From positions 1 through 54,629 of the forward strand of contig PHBI01000078.1 in the NCBI GenBank assembly GCA_002841945.1: a stretch of DNA of 54,629 nt, given 5' to 3'. Position numbers and translations under genes: made by a program. A model generated the notes under the pieces. That model had not been told where the DNA came from. It did no database searches and saw only the letters and a list, made by a program, of their open reading frames with translations. Position 1 is the stretch's first letter. Every line of letters begins with the position of its first letter. This stretch comes from Deltaproteobacteria bacterium HGW-Deltaproteobacteria-14 (GTDB lineage: Bacteria; Myxococcota_A; UBA9042; PHBI01). Positions 49,213 through 54,629 of the stretch are shown here, in pieces.

Positions 49213-49455
49213 TCAGGCCGTCGCGGAAGGTGGCAGCATGCCGTCGAGCAGGCGCTCTAGGGCCATCGTGTGGGCGCAGTACTTGTGCGTCTCGAAGTAG
49301 TGACAGTCGCAGTTCCAAGCGGCGCCGTCCCAGGAGACCTGGTGCTCGGCGTTGGTGCCGTGGAACTGGACGGACAACGATTTGAACAGAAAGCGCGACC
49401 GATCCTCGGCGTACTCGCGCGCTTTCTGGATCTTGCTGATGATCGACGTGTCCAT
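49213..49455 (-). CDS. Small SWIM-type zinc-finger protein
   Basis: 80 residues: VQFHGTNAEHQVSWDG then WNCDCHYFETHKYCAHTMALERLL, matching the SWIM motif CxCx(n)CxH for zinc binding. Such short stand-alone SWIM proteins are usually of unknown role and probably bind nucleic acid or protein. ATG 49455 follows GGAGGAG. No operon partner. Confidence 0.75.
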   Translation of the reverse strand: MDTSIISKIQKAREYAEDRSRFLFKSLSVQFHGTNAEHQVSWDGAAWNCDCHYFETHKYCAHTMALERLLDGMLPPSATA

Positions 49456-49663
49456 CGGCTCATCTCCTCCTCGATGGGGGCGGGTCGGACTCTAGCATCC
49501 CCCGTCTCGGAGGCGAAGCCGAGAACGGCCGCAAACGGGCACGAGCCGTCCATGACGCCGGAACCGTTCGATTTCATGGCGACGCTCGACACCGCCGCCA
49601 GCGCCCGGCCGCATACGAGGCGCCCGACGCCGATCGCGGGGCCACCGAACGCCGCTCGATCGC

Positions 49664-49701
49664 TTGACGCAGTGCGTCGAGTGACTCATAACGGAGTCAC
49701 T
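49664..49701 (+). promoter_or_regulatory. Promoter with nested palindromes for the TrmB-type gene
   Basis: TTGACG (49664-49669), 17-base spacer, CATAAC (49687-49692, 4 of 6). Overlapping it are two inverted repeats: GACGC-AGT-GCGTC (49666-49678) across the -35 and AGTGACTC-ATAACG-GAGTCACT (49680-49701, 8-bp perfect arms) across the -10. Together they read like an autoregulated operator. Confidence 0.6.
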
Positions 49702-49787
49702 TGATCCGACCGGGCTTACACGCCCGGCTGGCGTCGTCATCGGCGCGACGTCGGCCGGCTTCACGCGGTCGGTCGACGGAGCAAACT

Positions 49788-50627
49788 GTGATCGTGACGT
49801 CAGAAGCGGAGCAGGAGATCGTCGACGCCATGAAGACGCTCAACTTCACGTTGAGCGACGCGCGGGCGTACATCTCACTGCTCAAGGAGCACCCCGCGAC
49901 GGGCTATGAGCTCGCCGCGCGCTCGGGCGTACCGCGCTCGGCCGTCTACACCGTGCTGCGCCGGCTCGTCGGCCTCGGCCTGATCAACGAGATCCAGCAG
50001 AACCCGGCGCGCTTCATGCCCTTGCCGCCGGACCGGCTGTTCGAGCTGCTCGAGTCCCGCTTCTCGCGTAACCTCGACTCGCTCAAGACCGCGATGTCCA
50101 AGCTCGAGCGCCCGACGGCGGACGCCACCACCTGGACGCTCATCGGCTACGGCGGGCTCCTCGAGCAGGCCGAGACGCTCATCCGCAACGCGCGCCGCAG
50201 CATCCACGCGTCGGTGTGGCGGCGCGAGGTGCTGGCGCTGCGGCCGGTGCTCGAGCGCGCCGTGGCGCGCGGCGTGGACGTGGTGCTCTTCTCGTTCAAC
50301 ACGCCCCCCGAGAACGTCGGCGAGGTGCTGAGCTACGACATCGACGAGGCAGAGCTCGAGGCCCACTGGCAGCACAAGCTCATCCTCATCTGCGATCACG
50401 AGAAGCTCCTGGTCGGAGAGGCGGAGCCCACCGAGCACAACCGCTCGGTCGTGACCGATGAGCCGACGCTGGTCGAGATGGCGGTGTCGAACCTCGTCCT
50501 CGACGTGACGCTCTTCGGCGCGCGCAAACACCGCGACGTGACCTCGGTCGTCAGCCGCCTCACCGAGCTGCTCGCGCCCGTCGACGACCTGCTCCTCAAC
50601 CGCCCGGAGCGCAGCGCGGCGCGCTAG
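49788..50627 (+). CDS. TrmB-family transcriptional regulator
   Basis: 279 residues from GTG 49788 (GGAG at 49778-49781). The N-terminal winged helix is of TrmB type: LNFTLSDARAYISLLKEHPATGYELAARSGVPRSAVYTVLRRL (about 14-56), then a coiled region (LFELLESRFSRNLDSLKTAMSKLE) and a C-terminal phospholipase-D-like effector fold (TLIRNARRSIHASVWR, HWQHKLILICDHEKLLVGEAE). TrmB proteins respond to sugars or metabolites in archaea and bacteria; the ligand here is unknown. Two inverted repeats cover its promoter, suggesting autoregulation. Confidence 0.83.
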   Translation: MIVTSEAEQEIVDAMKTLNFTLSDARAYISLLKEHPATGYELAARSGVPRSAVYTVLRRLVGLGLINEIQQNPARFMPLPPDRLFELLESRFSRNLDSLKTAMSKLERPTADATTWTLIGYGGLLEQAETLIRNARRSIHASVWRREVLALRPVLERAVARGVDVVLFSFNTPPENVGEVLSYDIDEAELEAHWQHKLILICDHEKLLVGEAEPTEHNRSVVTDEPTLVEMAVSNLVLDVTLFGARKHRDVTSVVSRLTELLAPVDDLLLNRPERSAAR

Positions 50628-50670
50628 CGCGGATGGCCGCGCGAGCGCTGCGCTGCGGCGTGGGCGCGAC

Positions 50671-51354
50671 TCAGTCGATGCGGTAGCCGACGCCGTGGAC
50701 GGTCTTGATGAGCTCGGGGTTCTTCGGGTCGGCCTCGACGCGCTTGCGGAGCTTCGAGATGTGCTGGTCGATGGTGCGGCTGTTCGGCAGGTAGCTCATG
50801 CCCCAGCACTCGTTGAAGAGCATCTCGCGGGTCACGACCTTGCCGCGCTCGCGATGGAGCAGCTTGAGGATCTTCACGTCGCGCAGGCTCAGCTCGATCA
50901 TCTCTGCGCCCTTCCTCGCGCGGAGCTCGCGGGGGAACACCACGAGCCCGTCGATCTCGACCGCCTCCTCACCGGGCTGCTCCGCGCGGGCGGCGTAGGC
51001 GCGGCGGGTGACGGCGCGGATCCGCGCTACGACCTCGCGCACGCCGAAGGGCTTCGAGATGAAGTCGTCGGCGCCGAGCTCGAGCCCGAGCACTCGGTCG
51101 ATCTCCTCGGACTTGGCGCTGATGAAGATGACCGGTAGATCCGGGCGCCGGCGCTGGAAGTCGCGGCAGACGTCGTAGCCGTTGACCTCGGGCATCATGA
51201 TGTCGAGCAGCGCGAGGTCGGGCGCCTCGGGCTCGAGGAGCGCCATCGCGGCGCGCCCGTCGCCGGCCTCGACGACGTCGTAGCCCTCGGCCTCGAGGAC
51301 CTCCTTTAGGCCGCGGCGGATGTGGGCGTCGTCTTCGGCGATGAGCACCTTCAT
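50671..51354 (-). CDS. OmpR/PhoB-family response regulator
   Basis: 227 residues. Receiver domain 1-120 with phospho-acceptor D51 (LLDIMMP), acidic pocket EDD (7-9), switch Ser79 and K101 (SKPF). C-terminal winged-helix DNA-binding domain with the Trans_reg_C signature VVTREMLFNECWG...RTIDQHISKLRKRVE...IKTVHGVGYRI. Full length. It is translated right after the kinase (ATGA overlap at 51351-51354), so the two are a cognate pair. Confidence 0.93.
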   Translation of the reverse strand: MKVLIAEDDAHIRRGLKEVLEAEGYDVVEAGDGRAAMALLEPEAPDLALLDIMMPEVNGYDVCRDFQRRRPDLPVIFISAKSEEIDRVLGLELGADDFISKPFGVREVVARIRAVTRRAYAARAEQPGEEAVEIDGLVVFPRELRARKGAEMIELSLRDVKILKLLHRERGKVVTREMLFNECWGMSYLPNSRTIDQHISKLRKRVEADPKNPELIKTVHGVGYRID

Positions 51355-52985
51355 GGGGTGGGTTCTCCGGGGTGAGGCGGGGTGTGGAGGGTGAGCACGA
51401 AGCAGGCGCCGCGCTCGGCGTCGGTCAGGCGCAGATCGCCCCCGTGGAGCCGCGCCAGCTGGCGCGCGATGTCGAGGCCGATGCCGGTCCCGGCGACGCC
51501 GTCGGAGAGCTTGTCGCTCAGGCGCCGGAACGGCAAGAAGACGTCCTCGCGGGCGGCGGCGGGGATCCCCGGGCCGTGGTCGGCGACGCGGACCGTCGAG
51601 GTGTCTCCCGCCTGCTGCGTCGCGATGCGGACCTCCCCGCCGGCGCGGGCGTACTTCTCGACGTTCGACAGCAGGTTGGCCAGGATCTGCTCGACGGCGT
51701 CGGCGTCGACCTGGACCTCGCGGGCCGCCGCGAGCTCGAGGTGGACCTGGACACCAGCCTGGTCGAGCGACGGCGCGAAGGCCGCGCGGACGGCGCGGAC
51801 GACGTCGTCGAGGACGCGCGGGCGCGGCGTGACCGTCAGGCGGCCCTCTTGCCCGCGGGCGAAGGTCAGGACGTTCGCGATGAGGCGGCTCAGGCGCTGG
51901 CTCTCGCCGGTGATGACCTTGAGGTGGCGGGCGGCGGCGGCGCTCGCCACGGCGTCGGGGTCATCGGACCCGCGCGGGTCATCCAGCCCCTGCGGCCCCT
52001 CCGGGAAGTCCGGATCGACGTCGAGCTCCTCGGCGAGGAGCTCAGCGTAGAGGCGGATGTTCGTGAGCGGCGTCTTGAGCTCGTGTGAGACCTGGTTCAC
52101 GAAGGAGACCCGCTGAGCGGCGACGCGCATCTCGCGCGCGCGCATCCGGAAGAGATAGAAGGCGAGGCCGAGGAGCGCCAGGGCGACCGCGAGGAGGGCG
52201 GCGCCGAGGTTGAAGGTCAGGGTGTCACCGAGGCCGGTCGGCAGCGCGCTCTCCGGGCTGTAGTCGCGGAGGCTCCACGCCGCCAGAGGCGGGCTGAGCG
52301 GCACGGTGGCGCGGGCGGTCTCCCCTGCGGCCGGCTCGTACGCGCCCCACTGGTAGACCGGCGTCCCGCCCTCGTCGGCGAGGATGACGCGGCTCGGCGT
52401 CCGCCCCGCCTCCGGGCCCTCCACCGCGGTCGCCGGGAGGCGCGCGATGAGATCGCTCAGGAGCGCGATGCGCGACAGCTCGACGGCGACGATGCGCTCG
52501 CCGTCGGCGCGCCACAGCAGCAGGTTGAGGCCGCCGCCGTGGAAGTAGCCGTACCAGCCGTGGTCGACCCCGGGGCGCTCGCCGGTGCGGCCGTTGCGCA
52601 CCTCGGCCTGCAGCGCGTCGCCGTCCCAGATGGTGCGAGTGCGGTCGAGCAGGTCGCGCTCGGCGCCGCTCATCGGGGCGCCCAGCGGCGGGTGCAGCAC
52701 GTGGCCGTCGAGGTCGACGACGAGCACCTCAGCGCCGGCCGCGGCGCCGGTGAGGTAGGCCCGGATGTCGTCGGTCTTGGTCGGGACCGCCGCGGCGACG
52801 CGGAGGAGCTCGCGCTCGCGCTCGTCCATGAAGCGCCGCACCGAGGTGTCGACCTCGCGCAGCCGGTCGACGAGCAGCGCGCGGACCTGGTGACGCGCCA
52901 ACACCTCGTGCTGCCGCACCACGCGCACGCCGAGGTACGTCAGGGCGCCGAGCGGGACCACGACCATCGCCGCGAGCAGCAGCAC
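51351..52985 (-). CDS. Sensor histidine kinase
   Basis: 544 residues from GTG 52985. Membrane span 1 (about 1-20), an outer sensor domain of about 235 residues (not recognised), span 2 (about 258-280), no HAMP domain visible. HisKA with H301 (VSHELKTP), then about 25 acidic/Pro residues (about 322-347, DFPEGPQG...DDPRGS) inserted where the two dimerisation helices normally turn. ATPase domain with N box (LANLLSNVEKYA), G1 (DHGPGIP), G2 (GTGIGLDIA). The insert could alter the helix hairpin. Operon: VWA protein, kinase, regulator. Confidence 0.92.
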   Translation of the reverse strand: MLLLAAMVVVPLGALTYLGVRVVRQHEVLARHQVRALLVDRLREVDTSVRRFMDERERELLRVAAAVPTKTDDIRAYLTGAAAGAEVLVVDLDGHVLHPPLGAPMSGAERDLLDRTRTIWDGDALQAEVRNGRTGERPGVDHGWYGYFHGGGLNLLLWRADGERIVAVELSRIALLSDLIARLPATAVEGPEAGRTPSRVILADEGGTPVYQWGAYEPAAGETARATVPLSPPLAAWSLRDYSPESALPTGLGDTLTFNLGAALLAVALALLGLAFYLFRMRAREMRVAAQRVSFVNQVSHELKTPLTNIRLYAELLAEELDVDPDFPEGPQGLDDPRGSDDPDAVASAAAARHLKVITGESQRLSRLIANVLTFARGQEGRLTVTPRPRVLDDVVRAVRAAFAPSLDQAGVQVHLELAAAREVQVDADAVEQILANLLSNVEKYARAGGEVRIATQQAGDTSTVRVADHGPGIPAAAREDVFLPFRRLSDKLSDGVAGTGIGLDIARQLARLHGGDLRLTDAERGACFVLTLHTPPHPGEPTP

Positions 52986-53020
52986 GAGCCGCCTGGACGA
53001 CGGCGTGGTGAGCGACCGCC

Positions 53021-54364
53021 TCAGAAGTTGACCCCGTCGTAGTCGGGGGCGTTGTTGCGCTCGCGGATCGCCTTGCGCGCGCGGTTCCAGCGAGAGGGAT
53101 CCTGCAGGCTCTCGGCGTCCTGCTCGTTCTGCGCGCCGAGCTTCTGCAGGCGCTTCGAGCCCAGCCGGTCGCCCTCGAAGTCGAGGAAGGTCCGGTTCTT
53201 CCGGAGCAGCGCGCGCGCCTCCTCGATCTTGCCCTGATCGCGGAGCTCGACGGCGAGGCGGCTCTTGTCCTCGGCGAGGCGCTCGACGACGGCGATCATG
53301 ACGTCGCGGTCGAGGCTGCGCTCGACGGCGGCGGCGTCACTCGAGAAGGACGCGGCGACCGAGGTCTCGACGCGGTCGACGGCGTGGGTGGCGACGTCGT
53401 GGTAGCTGACCTCGACGCGGGCGATGGGGTGGGTCGTCCCGCCGGCGCGCGGGGAGACCTCGATCTCGACCATGACCTGCTCGCGCTCGCCGCCGTAGAC
53501 CTGGGCCAGGGTCGCGGTCAGGGTCTGGCCGATGATGTCGGCGTCGACGCCGAGGGCGCGCACCGGGCGGACCCCCTCGGCGAAGGTGACCTTGACCACC
53601 GCCTCCTGGGCGACGATCGAGGCGAGCCCACCGAAGCCCTCGCGGAAGAGGCTCGCGAGCTGGGACGGATCCTCGACGAAGAAGTGGTTGCCGCCGCTCT
53701 TGCGCGCGAGCGCGACCATGAGGTCCTCGTTGTAGTCGAGCCCCATCCCGATCGTGGTCACGCCGATGCCCTCGCGCCGCAGCGAGGCGCCGAGCTCGGC
53801 GAGGGCGCCCGGGGACTGCGGGCCGATGTTCGCCTGGCCGTCCGACAGCAGGATGACGCGGTCGATGGTGCGCGCGTCCTTGAACTTGCGGACCTCGGCG
53901 GCGCCCTTGCTGGTGCCGGCGAAGAGCGCGGTCATGCCGCCCGGGCGCAGCCGCGCGATGCCGCGCAGGATGGTCTTGCGGTCGCTCGCGCGGGTGGCGG
54001 GGACGAGCACCTCCACGGTGCTGTCGTAGGCGACGAGGCTCACGATGTCCTGGGGCCCGAGGCGGTCGAGGGCGGCGCGGGCGGCGGCCTTGGCGTACTC
54101 GATCTTCTTGCCCGACATCGAGCCGGACTTGTCGATGACGATGGCCACGTTCATCGGCGGGCGCGCGGCGGCCTCGCCCCCCTGCTGGCCCTGGAGCGCG
54201 ACGCGCAGGTAGGCGGTCTGCTTGGTGTCCGCGGGGAGGGTCCCGTGGTCGAGGCCGGCCTGCACCGTGACGTGCTGGGCGCTGGCGCGGGACGGCAGCG
54301 CACAGGCGCCGAGGGCGACGACGGCGACGACGAGGAGAGCGAGGGGGCGAGGCAGGGTGTGCAT
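53021..54364 (-). CDS. VWA-domain lipoprotein heading the two-component operon
   Basis: 447 residues. The signal peptide ends ALGAC (Cys21, lipobox LGAC). A von Willebrand factor A domain begins near 71 with intact MIDAS D78-K-S-G-S82 (IDKSGSMSGKK) and later conserved Thr (GGMTALFAG) and Asp (LLSDGQANIG). After it, a beta-rich stretch (YGGEREQVMVEIEVSP) and a helical C-terminus. It should bind metal and a protein or carbohydrate ligand at the cell envelope. It starts the operon with the kinase 35 bases downstream, so it may supply the kinase with its signal; inference. Confidence 0.88.
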   Translation of the reverse strand: MHTLPRPLALLVVAVVALGACALPSRASAQHVTVQAGLDHGTLPADTKQTAYLRVALQGQQGGEAAARPPMNVAIVIDKSGSMSGKKIEYAKAAARAALDRLGPQDIVSLVAYDSTVEVLVPATRASDRKTILRGIARLRPGGMTALFAGTSKGAAEVRKFKDARTIDRVILLSDGQANIGPQSPGALAELGASLRREGIGVTTIGMGLDYNEDLMVALARKSGGNHFFVEDPSQLASLFREGFGGLASIVAQEAVVKVTFAEGVRPVRALGVDADIIGQTLTATLAQVYGGEREQVMVEIEVSPRAGGTTHPIARVEVSYHDVATHAVDRVETSVAASFSSDAAAVERSLDRDVMIAVVERLAEDKSRLAVELRDQGKIEEARALLRKNRTFLDFEGDRLGSKRLQKLGAQNEQDAESLQDPSRWNRARKAIRERNNAPDYDGVNF

Positions 54365-54436
54365 GGGTCCTCCGGTGACCTGGACGCCCCGGAGCGTAGC
54401 GGGTGAGACGCGGCGGGTGGTCAGCCCGCGGTGACG

Positions 54437-54465
54437 ACATTGTGAAAGATTTGTCTCGCCGTCAA
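54437..54465 (-). promoter_or_regulatory. Possible promoter of the VWA-kinase-regulator operon
   Basis: Leftward TTGACG (54460-54465) with a 17-base spacer to CAATGT (54437-54442), or 15 bases to CACAAT. The stretch is AT-richer than its surroundings. ATG 54364 is about 70 bases on. Confidence 0.35.
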
Positions 54466-54467
54466 AG

Positions 54468-54629
54468 CTACAGCGCGCGGGGGTCGGGCGAGGAGGTGAC
54501 GAGGACCCCGAGGGCGACCTCGGCGCGCGCGGGGTCGTTGGTGGGCAGGGCGGCGGAGCGTAGGCGGCCGTCCGGGGCGAGGTCCACCGGGTGCGCGCGG
54601 GCGAGCGCCGAGGCCAGCGCGGGGAAGTC
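54468..54629 (-). CDS. C-terminal end of an unidentified gene (runs off the right edge)
   Basis: The leftward frame is open from the window edge to TAG at 54468-54470, encoding 53 residues: DFPALASALARAHPVDLAPD at the visible start and VLVTSSPDPRAL at the end. Composition looks coding, but no motif is recognisable. Since it lies upstream of the VWA operon on the same strand, it may be part of another unit ending here. Confidence 0.5.
   Translation of the reverse strand, partial: DFPALASALARAHPVDLAPDGRLRSAALPTNDPARAEVALGVLVTSSPDPRAL

Overview
The window is high-GC DNA (genes look roughly 70-75% GC, with strong G/C third positions) from a bacterium whose gene content resembles Myxococcota or another deltaproteobacterial-type lineage. 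It has many predicted lipoproteins, a Ser/Thr protein kinase with an N-terminal zinc ribbon, FG-GAP/ASPIC and IPT/TIG secreted proteins, HEAT and WD40 proteins, and an ECF-type sigma factor paired with a membrane protein. No 16S/23S rRNA, tRNA or CRISPR array was seen, so the taxonomic guess rests on gene content only.

Layout. 1-8943: an IS1182-type transposase cut by the window edge, exonuclease III (xthA), a Uma2-nuclease remnant, a large FG-GAP/ASPIC lipoprotein, then a leftward block (methyltransferase, DUF4259, serine beta-lactamase-like hydrolase, unknown protein). 8944-10424: no protein gene, but a lower-GC stretch with the hallmarks of a giant structured noncoding RNA. A perfect 12-bp helix joins 9227-9238 to 10182-10193, many hairpins carry GNRA or UUCG loops, and a 15-bp terminator hairpin closes the 3' end. 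10425-19693: a membrane protein, sodB, a Ser/Thr kinase, secreted proteins, and a cluster with an active trypsin-like protease, a degenerate protease fused to a barrel-like domain, two paralogous secreted proteins, and a sigma/membrane-regulator pair between the paralogs. 19943-34692: large lipoproteins (TIG, hydrolase plus amidotransferase-like, fibrinogen-like), a di-haem lipoprotein, a PAP2 phosphatase, an RRM protein and an enoyl-CoA hydratase. Four copies of a dispersed intergenic element with covarying hairpins are scattered among them. 34774-49455: peptidases and hydrolases, a coiled-coil protein, a HAD phosphatase, an SDR, an outer-membrane protein whose gene carries an in-frame palindromic-repeat insert, WD40 and HEAT proteins, a membrane zincin, SixA, UspA and a SWIM-type protein. 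49456-54629: a TrmB-type regulator with a palindromic promoter, then a leftward operon VWA lipoprotein - histidine kinase - response regulator, and the tail of another gene.

The strongest candidate for something undescribed is the roughly 1-kb structured RNA at 9227-10240. Next come the dispersed structured repeat family (24045, 28164, 32328, 33969) and a hairpin-rich region at 33770-33968 that shares a short motif with the large RNA. Functional assignments of enzymes come from motifs read by eye; no database search was possible.
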